A stretch of DNA of 64,000 nucleotides from Triglochin maritima (GCA_963682175.1 OY821775.1:50130053-50194052), one strand, 5' to 3'. Shown: positions 1 to 12,383, numbered from the stretch's first letter. Translations and numbers: made by a program. Notes: generated from the sequence alone by a model not told the origin.

Positions 1-1980
1 TCGCATTAGCCCTCAGCTCTCTAGCATGCCCTACGTCCACTAATGAATTCAAGATAAAAATTATGTGACTTAGACATCCTTCAATTGCCATCACTGCATT
101 AGGCAATTTATGGCATGTGATATTTTCTCAACCTGCATTTAATATAAAAAATTCATAAGTTATAATTAATTAGAATCTCTAACCGATAATTGATAGTGCA
201 AAATTAATTTTGAAGGTATTTTATACTTGATATGATTGTCAAGTCAAATCACTGAACTCAAAGTAGATATGTCTATACTCATTTGTGATAGAATGTTGGC
301 ATATTCAATTTGGTCGAGATCTATAATCTCTTTTAGACTTGGAACACTATAATGTATGGTAATATATTTGGCAATATCTCTTGTACTTTTTACCTTAGGT
401 ACCGCCTGGATTGCCAGTAAAATTGAAGAATTAAAATTCCTTGCACTTTAAAACCCCAATGGCCAAATCCAAGCGAAATCTTAATGTTAATGACCACCAT
501 TATATTTCCCTGTACACTATTTTGATGTAGCTATATTGCATAACAAAGCTCAACTTGTCCGTTAACTAATTTTCTGTTTGCCAGGTTTTTGTTAGGAGTG
601 CTGTCCACAAAAGAATCAAATCTAGCTAATTATATAGCGAATAAATGTTTGATTCATTTCCCAACCGAGACGAGTTATATTTATATACGTTTTACTCGAA
701 CCAACAACTTGAATATCTACTGGGTCGATATTAGATTTTCATGTTGACAACATGGATAATTTATAAAAATAAATCTTGTCATGATATACATCCCAAATTA
801 GGCTCAATGTTTACAGGGCTCTTATTTCAAACTCTTGCCTGAACTTCGATTTGGATCAAATTTGTTGTTGACACATTTTCACTGAGAGAGACTTCTTACG
901 ATCAAAGTTACTGATTCAATTTCATTAAGATGAGCTAAGACTTGACCATTTCAAAATATAAAAAAATCTCGACTGAAAACATCACTGTATTAATATCATC
1001 CCCAGGGATATTATAATTTTTTTTTTTAAAGTATCTATCAAACTTGCAAATACTTCAATGACACTAGATAGAATAGCAGCACTGACAAAAGGTCGTAACA
1101 ATTGCATACAACGAGGAAACAAATATCATTCATTAATAAAAAGTAAACCACCAAAGGGCAAATGAAGCAATTGAATATCACAAACTCCACAGCCATATAC
1201 GTAAACTTTATACCAAACATCAAAATTTCAAGACAGAAGGAAACCTCTAGCTACTCTAGTACTCTCTGCATAATTTAGAAGCCCTTCGTAAGTAGATACT
1301 AAATACAATCACGAAAAGAAAACAGAAATGAAAGCACCAAAGCAACATCAAGGATTCAAATGAAGGCCAAATTTGAAGAAATAAAAAGATCATTTTTAAC
1401 CAGGGAGACTAGAACTCACGAAACACCTCAGATTTATACCATGTAGTTTTTAGAGGGCACTTGCTGATAATCAGTGATTGTTAAAGTAGATATTATTCAC
1501 CAAAAATACAACGCAGGTGATTGCAAGTAGCTACTTCAATGCAAAGAATGAATCTGCTGAAGTTACTTAAGTTTCACCCCAACATCAAGCTGTCAACTTA
1601 TCACTTGTATCAGTATTTATCTCCTACAATTTTGGTTCTCAGACTAAACCAACAAATGCCAAATCTTGCAATGACAAGGGTGTAACAAATTACAAGCATA
1701 ATCCATGGTACTCCATATGATTTTCACAATCACTCAGATTTGGAGACAAGTGATGTACTTAACACACCATATCATGATCAACCACTTCCTGCTGAACCAA
1801 TACACTGAACGGTTCAGTCAGGCTTGAAAAAAATTGACCATCATGGCCAGTTAAAACAACTGGACAGGAATTGAACCACGATTTGCCTCCACATGATTAA
1901 AAAAACAATTATCAGTTTTTTAACTATATAGGAACTTTTTTTCAGTTTACTTAAATAAATAACTTTTCTTTTATATGCTT

Positions 1981-1997
1981 TGTGTGTGTGTGTGTGT
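1981..1997. repeat. (TG)n microsatellite
   Basis: A run of alternating TG, about eight units, in AT-rich intergenic DNA. It is an ordinary simple repeat. Confidence 0.9.
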
Positions 1998-2912
1998 AAC
2001 AAAACAAGCCAATCAATTCTCAAACGATTGACCCGAGCAATCAATGCCATGACCAGATCAATGTCCATGCCGGGTTTCAAAAATATGCCTGTGGTGCACC
2101 CTTATTTTACGCTCTTTCTAGCCTTGTTTGATTGATTATAGCCATGAGCAAATGATGACTAAGCATTTTGTGTAGGCTTTCACACATAGGATCCAATTTT
2201 CTCCAACTTCCTCTTTATAGGATTACTTCCCTTTTCTCCAATTTCCATTCATTCATCCAAAATACCCAGATCTATGAGCTTTCAGTGAGGCAAGGATAAC
2301 AGCTACCTGCTAAAAGAATAAACAAGAAAAATAAGAAAAGTAGTACATATCATATAATAATCAAACACTAGTTTAGTTGAAGGGCCCAAAAAAGTAAATG
2401 AATTCTGCAGAAAATAAATTAAAAAATGTTACCCAGTGATTTCTAACATAGCCAGTTTGTCATTAAAAATAACATGAAAGGCATGCATCAGAACCATAAA
2501 TTCCTGTATGATAGAGGGGCCATAGAAACTATAAAGAATACATATTTTGCAGTATAAAGCAACTATATTGTTGACAAAGAAAGCATGTAATTCAGAAAAT
2601 CAGTAAATTTTGGTCTTCGTAAATTATCAACACTTGACAACTACAAAACATTCAGAACATGTGAGCTAATGAAGATTCTACTGTCATAAATTCAGTACTT
2701 ATAACACATTAAGGGAGAATAAAAAAAAGTCAGGAATCCAAGATTACTTTGTGTTTTTCCCTACATCCAGAACAATTTTCCATCCAAAGGAGATAACTTG
2801 CCTAGAGCAAAGAAGAACCCACATTCTTGCTAACTAAGTTATACGATTAGCCTTCAACAATATATCAAGCTTTCCTAATATCACTGAGCACAGGAATCAA
2901 GCTCTAATAATT

Positions 2913-2938
2913 GGGGGGGGGGGGGGGGGGGGGGGGGG
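2913..2938. repeat. 26-base G homopolymer
   Basis: An uninterrupted run of 26 G on the plus strand, flanked by AT-rich sequence. Poly-G this long is rare in plant genomes and is prone to length errors in sequencing, so its true length is uncertain. Confidence 0.9.
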
Positions 2939-3173
2939 ATAAGATTTTATGATAGTAGGTACACAATCCTATAAATACACAAGCAGCTCAAATCTAGATA
3001 TAAAATCCTGTACCCAATCTGCTCAAACAGGTTGCCCTAACCTCATTAATATCCAAAGAATACCAACAGTCACCATTGAAAGAAGTTTAACTAGGATTAA
3101 ACTGTAGTTGTAGAAGAGACAAGCTCTATAACTAAAAGCATATCCAGACTTCCAGCTATGCGTGAAAGCCTGA

Positions 3174-6070
3174 TTATTGGTTTCTGTCAATGAAGATTGC
3201 ATCTAAATGATCCACCGGTATGGACAATCCTGGAGCTTGACCAACATGCATTTCCCCTGCAGAACTTCTAAGAGGTATCACTCCACAGCCTTCAATTAGA
3301 CGCCAGCAATTGGTAGCATTTGAGTTTTCAACATTTTGAATGTCATCTTACTACATGCACACTATACTATCCGGTTAAATGCGCACATAGATGCATCTTG
3401 GACATAAATGTACTCTGAAATTCATGGTAACGTAAAACATATTATAGTTTTATGCTCAGTTGATGTGCCCCACTTACAACACCAAACAAATCGTGATACT
3501 GCTTAAAAATTCTGAGGCAATGGTCAGTATTATATGGGATGCAGTTCAAATTTAAGTTTGTATAATGTCTCTTAGATATACTAAGCAGGAAAATTCAAAT
3601 TGTTTGCCAATATTATAAGGAGATTCAAATGACAACAATATTTATACGTTAACGAGCAAGTTAATTACTTGGGCAATATGAGTGGTGAATACAAACTGTT
3701 CTTAACAAATACTAAGCTCATGAGTAATAATATGACCGTCTTCGCTCCTCCAACCTAAGTTAGTCTTCCTATCAGGTCCAAAGACAGAAACATGAGAACA
3801 CCAAGTCACTAAACCTGCCAGGGGAAAATAAACAGGAACTACTCTTAGAGGAACTCAATTATATTAGTAATGTGCTCCTAAAAAGAAAACCACTGTTACA
3901 ATACTGTCCACGTCGTACTGGTTATATTTCACCTTAATACATCCTACAAAATAGAATAGTACCCTATCTTTTTTTATCCTCAAAACTAGAACACAATATA
4001 TCCATCCAAAATCTCATTTCATCACATTCTAGTGTCCCCAAGAAGGTTCTACAATTAAGTCTCTCGTAAGAAAAGATCAACCTTGTAGGTCTTCAGTTCA
4101 TTAAACTGGCATTGGCAAATATGCAAGTGGTATTCAACCTAATGCAATGACCTTGGAAAAAGCCATCATTAGGGAAATGATGAACCAAGTGAACTCCCCC
4201 ATTATGTCAATTTGTTACCAACAAACTATACTCAATGAGAACCAATTACATCAACCTAATCTAAATGAAAGAGTGAAGTTAACCTGATCTAAATAAAAGC
4301 ATGAGCTTTTAAGCTAGTTCATCAAAACCCAAATTAAAATAAAAACAGGAAGCAAAAAAAAAATGACGGGTGCACGATTTTGTACCGTAAGGACATTTCA
4401 TCTTCTTTTCAGCAACGAGCAGTCAATCCATCCGCATGCCTCCTTTAGTCACATAATAGAAGAATCACTAGTCATGGAAAGGATCTGCTCCTGCTGTGTT
4501 CGGCCAATGGTTTGACCTTTGGTAGCAAGACATGCAAGCTACAACCTCAATCGTATAGATGTAGATCCTTAACCCTCAACCAAGGGAGCAGAGTAGACGA
4601 TCTCAAATTCAAATACTTCACATCACCACTCACCAAAGTTCATTTGCTGCACCAATATGCAGTACTTCCTTACATATTTCGTCCAATGTACTATCGAAGA
4701 ATAATCCGCATTCACAAGCGGCCAACGCATTATAAATGTGGTTGGGGCACACAAACTTCAGAACATCAAGCATCAGCACTACATGGAAATCCATTATCAT
4801 CTCAACTCCAGCACCATCCAGTACTTTACATCAAACTACATACAGACTACGGCTTCAAGAACATTAAGCAACACCGGATGAGTAGTTGACTGCGTTGATC
4901 TCGTAGACATACCAGTTAATCAATGATATGCCTCATATCAAACCATAAAAAATCCACAAACCAAGCCCAGATTTATTTCTGGAACCTATTACAACAGCTA
5001 AAAGTCGACCATCCAAGTTCGTACCTGCCTAAAAACTCATCCTAATCCTTTTTAGTTCACACAACTTCCAAGAGGTCCAACCTTGGCAAGCCAACTTTGT
5101 ATGGTTACAACCAACTCCAGGATCACAAACAAAAGACAACGACAAGCCCTTCGAGATCAAAACTAGCAAAATCCACACCTAATCTGGCATCTCATGCCAC
5201 AAATCTAAAAGTTAATATAAATATCCTATATGTCATCCAAATAGGTAATTTCTTATTGATAGCACACAGCTGCTCAAACAAAACAACGAATTCCATTTTG
5301 GTAGCTGAACACCAGAAGAGGCTCCATGGACCTAGAACTATGTTGAATGAGCTTTCTCCTTAGACCAACATCAACATGATAAGTCTCAGAGACCATATAC
5401 AGCTCATCAAGACTGTCAAACTACTAAAGTAAAGGAAATAAAACAGCACACAAGGGTCACCCAGCTAAGCTCTCAAGAGAGCTATGTGAACCATAGCAGC
5501 TGGGCTGCTGTGATATTAAAATCTCGGAATATGAGAGAGAGAAATCCCATGCTATGCGTGTGCTACTGAAGATAACTCCAAGAGAGTTACGTGACAAAAA
5601 AATTCCCTTCCAAAACACTTCAATGAAGTACAAACATTGCCAAAAGAGAAATGAACTAAGTTTCCAGGACAGGTATATGACTATACCAACTGCAAAATTA
5701 GAAAGCATTAAATAAGATAAGGTATACAAAAGAAAACTATTATGAAGCCTGGCTATACACTCAAAGGAAAGACTGAGAATGATGCCTATGCACTTCAGGA
5801 GCAAATTGAGATATATTTCTCATCTTTGCGTCCATAAAATGCAATTGAAATGGACCCGAATTGTGCTACATGGCTGAAAAAAATGGCTGTCTGAATTCAG
5901 AAAATAAAAAAGAAAATGATCTGCCATGCTTCTCAATCATTCCATCCAAGTTCAGAAGGATGCCCTCTTAGAGAATCAAGTACATGAGTCAATACTTTTC
6001 CATATTGCATGCCTATAACTATGCCCAACAAGATCCTCAAATAACCCCACCAGGATCTCACATCTACAGC
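3174..6070 (-). CDS. Unrecognised multi-exon gene, partial model
   Basis: I do not recognise this protein. Four minus-strand segments look coding. (1) 3346-3174 ends in TAA and reads NCWRLIEGCGVIPLR near its start. (2) 3814-3713 reads VSVFGPDRKTNLGWRSEDG; it has a CAG acceptor and leaves in phase 1, which exactly fits segment 1 across a 366-bp intron. (3) About 4830-4634 reads FVCPNHIYNALAACECGLFF and ends at a GTGAGT donor in phase 2. (4) 4516-4468 continues segment 3 in phase as WSNHWPNTAG, then meets TAG. A further coding-like stretch, near 6050-5990, follows a GTAG acceptor and reads LFEDLVGHSYRHAIWK. Segments 3-4 and 1-2 may be two genes, or one gene with exons I missed or a premature stop. 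A hAT-type insertion sits at the upstream edge. The segments are seen in the sequence; linking them is inference. Confidence 0.38.
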
Positions 6071-6085
6071 TTCTTGGACTAGATC

Positions 6086-6571
6086 CAATGTTTTAATGTC
6101 GCATATGCGAGCCCCTGTGCGGCTGGGTGCCCCAAGGTCGCATATGCAGCCACCCAATGGTAAAAATAATTTATTTTTATTTATTTTGATATATTTTTTT
6201 AAATCAGAAAAATCATGAAAAAATCAGAAAAATCCTAAACAGAACTGTACCCTGCTACCTTATCTTCCCCCTCTCCTTCAACCTCATCTCTTCCCCTCCT
6301 TTTTTTGGGGAAAGCTCATCTCCTTTTCGCGTTGTAACCCTGGCCACCTACCCCGCTGCCTCCGTCCTCCTTCCTCGCTGCCCCCTTCCCGGCGCTCGTC
6401 GACGACCTCCCCTCCTTCCTCCCATCCCCCCTCTCCCATTTTCCCCTTTTGCTGAAGATAGCATGTGCGGCCATGCATGCTCCACACAAGTTGCACCGTC
6501 TTTGGTGCGACTGTGCGGGGGTCGCATTGCGCGACAACGTACCGAGTATGCGGCCGCACATTAAAACGTTG
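6086..6571. mobile_element. hAT-type MITE with perfect 8-bp target duplication
   Basis: A 486-bp non-autonomous element is bounded by imperfect terminal inverted repeats: CAATGTTTTAATGT at the left, and the inverse of CAACGTTTTAATGT at the right. It is flanked on both sides by the 8-bp direct repeat ACTAGATC (6078-6085 and 6572-6579). An 8-bp duplication with CA-starting ends is the hallmark of the hAT superfamily. The subterminal DNA carries repeated GCATATGCG and TGCGGCCGCA words, and the middle is pyrimidine-rich. It has no transposase frame, so it would need an enzyme supplied elsewhere. The perfect duplication suggests a fairly recent insertion. Confidence 0.85.
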
Positions 6572-6579
6572 ACTAGATC

Positions 6580-7021
6580 ATCTTAAAGGTACTTTCACCA
6601 ACACAATATAACCCATGCATGCAACAAAAGAAACATATCGAAGGCCAAACTAGAGCTAGGGTTTGCAACTTTGGTCCATATATATGTTTCCCTGAATACT
6701 AATAGCTTACAAGGTGGTCAGACACGTAGCAATGAGGAAACAAGAACACCGATGGAAAAAAACTTAGAAAATAAAGTTGACATGATTCACAAGATTAATT
6801 AATAAAATAACTTCAAACTCAAACTGGATATAATTCGAAATTCAAGTAGAGCATCAGTAGCATTTAATCCGATACAAGTCAATAACTTTGCAAATTTACC
6901 GCAACACTGTAACATGCATCATGGATGAGTTCAAGATTGTCTCCCCGCATAGAAGGCCATGATGCCATCAAACAGAGGGTAGATCTTGTGTCCAAATTCC
7001 AAATTGTGACCAATTTGCGCT
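6580..7021. other. Downstream region of the FLX-like gene
   Basis: AT-rich sequence between the hAT-type MITE and the stop codon of the FLX-like gene. It probably includes that gene's 3' untranslated region. I see no other feature. Confidence 0.5.
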
Positions 7022-9626
7022 TCAGCGATGTGGTGCACCAGCATGGGATTTGTCATATGAACCCCAAGTACCTGAACCAATGCCATACACAGGATTCTTC
7101 TCACCAACTACCTGCTTTACACAAGAAGAAATATATGAAGACAAACAGAGAAAAAATCAAAGAGATTTTTCGGTACTAAAAAATTTAGGAACAAAGTTTT
7201 ACAGTTTCTCAATTGATAGTTTTTTCATACCGGGTGAAGACCATATCCGTCCCCATAGGGAGTAGGGTAACCTCCTTCAGTACTGTTCAGTTTCATACCG
7301 TACGGTCTTCCATCATAAGCTAGCACAGAACATAATGAAATGAAGCCATGTGAGTGAACAGAAAAACAAATCTTACAAGGAAGTAACGAAACATGGCAGC
7401 ATCCACATTGATAACTACAATTTCAGTCACCACGAAGAAAATAAAATTAACCATGATAAATTAAATAAGTTAAACCCAACAACTCAACCTAAACTTATAA
7501 GCAACTAAAGTATTACTATTATGTAAATATTTGCAGTTGACCCAACCATCAAGAGAACATAGAAAACAAATAGGAAAATGTTTAGTCTACGAGGGCGTCC
7601 TTGACGCCCGTAAAAAGGACAAGCCCTCCTATTTAAAAATGGTCGACCGTAAGTATACAAAGGTACATCCAGAAGTGATGAAAATACACTGCAAATGATG
7701 GAATACCCCGTATTTAAAAAGGACAACCCCCTATATAAAAAGGATAAACACCATTTAAAAATGTAGCGCGTCTTGGACGTCCCGCGTCCGCCTATAAGGG
7801 TTCAAACAAATACTACTTCTACAGACAGCTAAATTACCTTCCCGAGGGGGGAAAAGATAATGCAATACACTAAGTAAGCAAGAGATTACCAGCACCCCAG
7901 CTTTTTCCATCCTTGAGAGCCAAATCTGCCCTAAGCTTCTCAACTTCACGAGCCATTGAAATCAAATTCTGCTCCATCGCTTGCCTCTGCTCCACCAACT
8001 CCACATTCCCCTTCTTCTCGTACTCAAGTGCGGACCTTAAGAAACAAACAGAAATTCAACATTAACACCAACAAACAAGTGAAAGTCAAGTTTTTCTCAT
8101 AAGAAACCAAGAGGGTTCAATCTATGACACCCAAACATTGAACAAAGAGAAAGATATTCAACCTTTCATCCAAAACATCTACAAGGAGTGCAACTCAAAA
8201 ACTCATACAACTCCCAATCTTTTGATCACGGAAGGCCGAAGGCGCGACGTAAAAACCAATCTTTAGCCATATTTAACAATATCCACTCAAAACCCACCCA
8301 ATTTTCTCACAACATTCAAAAACAACCAACCTTCAGCTACGAAGCACTAAAAGATATTGAATTTCCATTCAAGACACCCACACAAAAATCAATCTTATCA
8401 CACACACACATACAACATCAACATTACCCCAAAACCTCAAAAGAGGTTCCCACATTAAGCAAGGTAAGGAGGGTCAGATGTACGCAACCATACCTTTGTC
8501 ACCCTGTGACAAGAGGTTGTTTCTGATTGACCTGTGATCTGATGCCTAGACAATTTTCTGCTAATTCACAATAAGTAAGAATAGCAAACAACTTATATGA
8601 ACCACGTTGGTTTAGTCTATTGTAACCCAAAAGACAAAAAAATAACTTAATCTTTGACTCTCAAAAACAAACCAAACCAAAAAAGATCCAAACAAACTTT
8701 ACATCTGAATCATCAAAACCAAATGAAAATCCATCCGCAAAACCCAAATTATTTTTTTTGCTCCCAACAAAATCCTAATTTTTACCCTGAATCCTTCACA
8801 ACAAGGTAAATTCTATCTACACAACACAGAAGGATTGCAAATTTAAACATAGCATCTTATCACAACTAGCACGAGAAACTCTCGCTCACATAATCAAAAG
8901 AAACCAAGAAAGACCAATCCTTACCTCCGAGTCACCAAAACCAAGTCAAACTCCATCCACAAAACAAAAAATTAACTACATCTTATCACAGACCCAGTCT
9001 CTACATCTGAATCATTGAAAACAAGGTAAAATCTGCCTAGAATCGCAAAAAAAAGAATCAACATCTTATCACAAATCACACAAAAGAACCAAACTTTAAT
9101 CAACAAAAAAACCTCACCTTGCGCGCACGACCTCCTGCCGGAGAACCTCGACCTCGTTCTTAAACCCAGAAGTCTGCTTCAACTCCCCCTTCAACCTCTC
9201 CAGCTCCTTTGTCAACCCCTGGACTTGCTCCTTCCTCAAAGCATCGATCTTCCCGACCTCCCCCCTCAACTGAACGACCTCCCCCCTCACCCCCTCCATC
9301 GCCCTCAGATCCGCCTCCAGCTTCAGCCCCTTCTCGATCATCTCCCTCACGTGCGCGTCCCTATCGACCTGGACCTCCTCGATGCGGAGTCTCAGGCGGT
9401 GGATCTCGTCCCGGGCGGCCGCGAGCTCGCGCGTGAGGGCGATGCGGTCGTCTAGGAGGTGTCGGTTGTCGGCAGAGAGGCGGCGGAGCTCGTGGAGCTG
9501 GAGGTCGAGCTCTTCCTCGTAGAGGTCGGGGTGGGGCGGGCGGGGGAGGAGCTGGGGTGGGGGGTAGGGACGGCGTCGGTAGTCCGGGAAGGCGTGGCGA
9601 GGCGGCGGGCGCGGCCGGCCGGCCAT
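7022..9626 (-). CDS. FLX-like coiled-coil protein (FRIGIDA-pathway family)
   Basis: Predicted 277-aa member of the FLOWERING LOCUS C EXPRESSOR (FLX/FLX-like) family, nuclear coiled-coil scaffolds. The founder member works with FRIGIDA to promote FLC transcription. Exons: 9626-9118, 8035-7890, 7319-7231 and 7111-7022. All three introns are GT-AG with matching phases (2, 1, 0). Residues 1-34 are Pro/Arg-rich ([13 protein letters not shown]). From about residue 35 ([16 protein letters not shown]) to about 218 it is a continuous coiled coil. It includes the family signature around the first junction ([10 protein letters not shown]) and [12 protein letters not shown]. The tail is Gly/Tyr-rich and contains WGSYD. 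The start is the first family-like ATG, 8 bases below a telo-box. Exon 1 is very GC-rich, while the introns are AT-rich. Family-level identity is firm; which paralogue (FLL1-4) is not determined. A role in flowering is inferred. Confidence 0.9.
7593..7785. repeat. Possible small inverted-repeat element in FLX-like intron 2
   Basis: GGGCGTCCTTGACGC at the left and GCGTCTTGGACGTCCCGCG at the right form an imperfect inverted pair. Between them the short words TTTAAAAA and AAAAAGGAC recur. A single GGTCGACCG also lies inside. It could be a decayed MITE. I could not define a target duplication. Confidence 0.3.
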
Positions 9627-9634
9627 CGGTGGAA

Positions 9635-9649
9635 TTAGGGTTAGGGTTT
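9635..9649 (-). promoter_or_regulatory. Telo-box in the 5' leader of the FLX-like gene
   Basis: On the minus strand this reads AAACCCTAACCCTAA, ending 8 bases before the start codon. Telo-boxes (AAACCCTAA) are known plant promoter and leader elements of actively expressed genes. The regulatory role here is inferred from position alone. Confidence 0.55.
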
Positions 9650-9935
9650 GGGGAAGATGAAAGGGAATTAACGAATGGCTTCGGAACTTCGGACCGCCTC
9701 GTGCTCTCGTCAACAGCTAAACAATAGGAATTATAAAGTAAAAATTATAAATTTAATATTATTTCTTATTTCATTTCTTATTTCATACGAAACAAAACAT
9801 TTAATACCATTTGTGAACAGACAATAACTTTTATGTGGCATATGTAGAAATAGTAGCAGTAATTTTTTTATTTAATAAAAAAAATCTAAAATTCGAAATT
9901 TAAGAAGAAAAAAAAAAACAATTCCAAAACTACTC

Positions 9936-9960
9936 GGATCGCGGGTCACACCCGCGATCC
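9936..9960. repeat. GC-rich perfect hairpin in AT-rich DNA
   Basis: GGATCGCGGGT and ACCCGCGATCC form a perfect 11-bp stem with a 3-base loop (CAC). An A-rich stretch precedes it and a long T run follows shortly after. It stands out sharply in an AT-rich region, and is probably the subterminal part of an unidentified transposable element. Confidence 0.7.
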
Positions 9961-10268
9961 GTTTTCCCGCCAATTTTTTTTTTTTTTTGATTTTCTGTTT
10001 TTATTTTTTATTGTAATTATTTGTAATCTTTTTTTAAATCTTTTTTTTTCAAAATAAGTTTTCTAATTTATATTATTTTTCTAAATTTTTTAAAATTATT
10101 TTTAATTTTTCCAATAATCGACCTCCAAATCACGTCGATAACCCGGCGTATTGAAATGTTAGGGTATTTTATACAATAAAAACACAAATTTTTTTAGCCA
10201 GATTAATAAATTATTTACAACTGAATATTAAACAAACACTAAAACTAATTAAAACAAAAAATTGGAAA

Positions 10269-10536
10269 CGTTATCAAAAATTAGTAGGGTGTACACACAT
10301 TGTAAATATTTTTGGAGGTCGATATAGCAAAAAATTAAAAACACAATTAAAATTTTTTAAAAAATAATAACAATTACAAAACATATTACGAAAGCAAATA
10401 TAATAAAAAACATAGTTAAAATGATTTTAAAAAAATCAAAACATAAAACACTACGACTAAAATCCGTGACTTTTTTTATTTTCTTTTATTATTTTTGATT
10501 TTATGTTTTGTTTTTTTACAAATCATTTTAACTATG

Positions 10537-10586
<50 letters not shown>

Positions 10587-10795
10587 CAAAATATGTTTTA
10601 TAATTGTTATTAATTTTTAAAATTTTTTAATTGTGTTTTTAATTTTTTGCTGTTTAATTTTTAAATTTTTTTAATTTTTTAATTGTTATTAATTTTTAAT
10701 TTTTTAATTTTTTAATGTTTTATAATTGTTATTAATTTTTAAATTTTCCAAAATATTTGTATTGTGTGTACACCCTACGAATTTTTGACAACGTG
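10269..10795. mobile_element. Large foldback (inverted-repeat) element
   Basis: Two long inverted arms almost meet near 10480. The left arm runs from about 10269 (ACGTTATCAAAAATTAG, then GGGTGTACACAC) to 10455. The right arm, about 10501-10795, repeats it in reverse complement, ending GTGTACACCCTACG then TTTTTGACAACGT. Inner motifs such as ATTAAAAACACAATTAAAA and AACATAGTTAAAATGATTTT are also mirrored. The right arm has been lengthened by an AT microsatellite. No coding capacity is seen. It resembles a foldback MITE. I could not define target duplications because the flanks are AT-rich. Confidence 0.75.
10536..10584. repeat. (AT)n microsatellite
   Basis: About 24 uninterrupted AT units inside the right arm of the foldback element, absent from the left arm. 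Confidence 0.9.
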
Positions 10796-12029
10796 GCCAA
10801 TTTACAACAGATTAATTTTTTTTTTAAAACATCTTAGTTGACTTTTGACTTTATATGTATATTCTTAATGTGTCCCTTAAGCTATCTAGCTAATTAACTT
10901 TTGCACATACCACATTGATAAATTAATATCGTCTGATCACAATGGGTTCTCAACAATTTGTTGTTGGATTTGGATTGTTGTAGGAGCTTGAAGTGCTCGC
11001 TTACATTATTTCTTTCGTTTCGGTCGACCAGGTGTAACTTAATCGGTTCAAGTGTGGTGGATTGGTGATTGGACTCGGCATTGGGACGTTGAGTTCCACC
11101 ATCCATCGACCAAAGATAGTGTTGGATTCAGGTAACTGATCTAGCTAGATTTCGCTGATCGGTCGATTGATGACCTACTAGAACATTATTGTGTAGAACA
11201 GTAATGCACCTGAAAAATAGGATGAGTGAAAAACATAAGGTTATCAACATATTAGAAGGTAGAAGTACTGGACAATATAATTATGGGGTTTGGAATTAAT
11301 CAAAACAACGTATCCAAAGGCGATTGACAATTTATCTTTATATCAACACATTGTAGTTGGTTAATTTAGTGATTACTCTAATCTTGTTCCTTTGAATTGC
11401 GCTCCTTGTTTAGATATGTTTTTGTGGACAACTAATTCAGAAGCCCATTTTCTAAAACGAAGTAGATTTGATAATGTTTTGTTTTTGGATACGACACGTA
11501 CGTGGAAACTATCGTTTGGATAAAGTATACTTTCAAGAATTGAGGGTCTAATTAACTTGTTTTTGTTCTTTAGCTTCAAAGAAGTCAAACAATTATAAAT
11601 AAAAAAGACTCTATACGCGTGCTTTTAATTATTGTTGACTACTATTCAAAACACATGGAAAGTGAAGCTCCCTTTGGAAACAAGCTCTTTGACTTCTTCT
11701 TTGTGAGAAGGAGAGACTAAAGACAAACTTTAGGTCAATTGTAGTTTAATTTCTTAGGGACCGCTCAAGAAAAGGTAATAGTAGAGGATTTATTTAAAAG
11801 ATGAAAAAATTGGATTGATTGATCATTTGTTTTCGATTTAAATGGTTTAACCTCGTGTTACTCTCATTTTAAGCGATACCGTGTCTTGCGATCTTTTACT
11901 CAGAGGTTATTGACCACGCATTTTAATTTTTTGTACGGCAATGCTATGTGGGTCAAGTGCAATTAATTTTTTGTATATGAATATTACAGTATGTTATGAA
12001 TTAAAATCAATTTTAAGTACCTAGCAGAA
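10796..12029. other. Intergenic sequence, nothing recognised
   Basis: Short unrelated open frames only. I see no domain, RNA gene or bounded repeat. Confidence 0.5.
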
Positions 12030-12383
12030 ACGAAAATAACAAATCCAATGGAGAAAGAAAACTACAATTGCAAATCCAAAACACAAAACCACTCAAAACA
12101 CGCAAGATTTAACGTGGAAACCCAATGCGGGAAAAATCACGGACGACACAACTACAATCTACTATAGAGAAACGTATTACAAGAAAAGACTTACATGAAA
12201 CACGAACAACCGGCGAGAATACCCGGCTAAATTTGCTCACACCAAATCAACAAGGATGCTCTCTCTCTTTTCTCTCAAGAATGCAAAGTAGACAATATGA
12301 ATTACCCTTAATCTCTCCTAAACAAAATGGGACGAAATTGTCTTTATATAGTAGGTCAAAACAAGTATAAGTTGCACCAAAAT
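12030..12383 (-). mobile_element. Left part of an LTR-like host element split by a younger LTR
   Basis: Contains a leader-like stretch (ATTTAACGTGGAAACCC) common in plant LTR retroelements and a minus-strand TATA box at 12341-12350. It appears to resume at 14502, where a GGTCGACC cluster lies upstream of that TATA box once the 12384-14501 insertion is subtracted. The outer boundaries are unclear and no gag or pol is seen. Confidence 0.45.
12341..12350 (-). promoter_or_regulatory. TATA box of LTR-like element
   Basis: Reads TATATAAAGA on the minus strand. Ignoring the intervening solo LTR, it lies about 85 bp downstream of the GGTCGACC cluster that begins near 14547. Confidence 0.5.

Larger units (their letters stand above)
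1..3173. other. AT-rich intergenic sequence, no gene seen
   Basis: I found no convincing coding exon, RNA gene or intact mobile element here on either strand. Open frames are short, with no recognisable domain. The only structured parts are a GT microsatellite and a long G homopolymer. Part of it may be downstream sequence of the minus-strand gene whose last exon ends near 3174. Confidence 0.5.

Noticed and set aside
6284..6561. Arg/Gly-rich frames inside the hAT-type element.
   Set aside because: They fall within the MITE's pyrimidine-rich core in two frames and carry no transposase motif.
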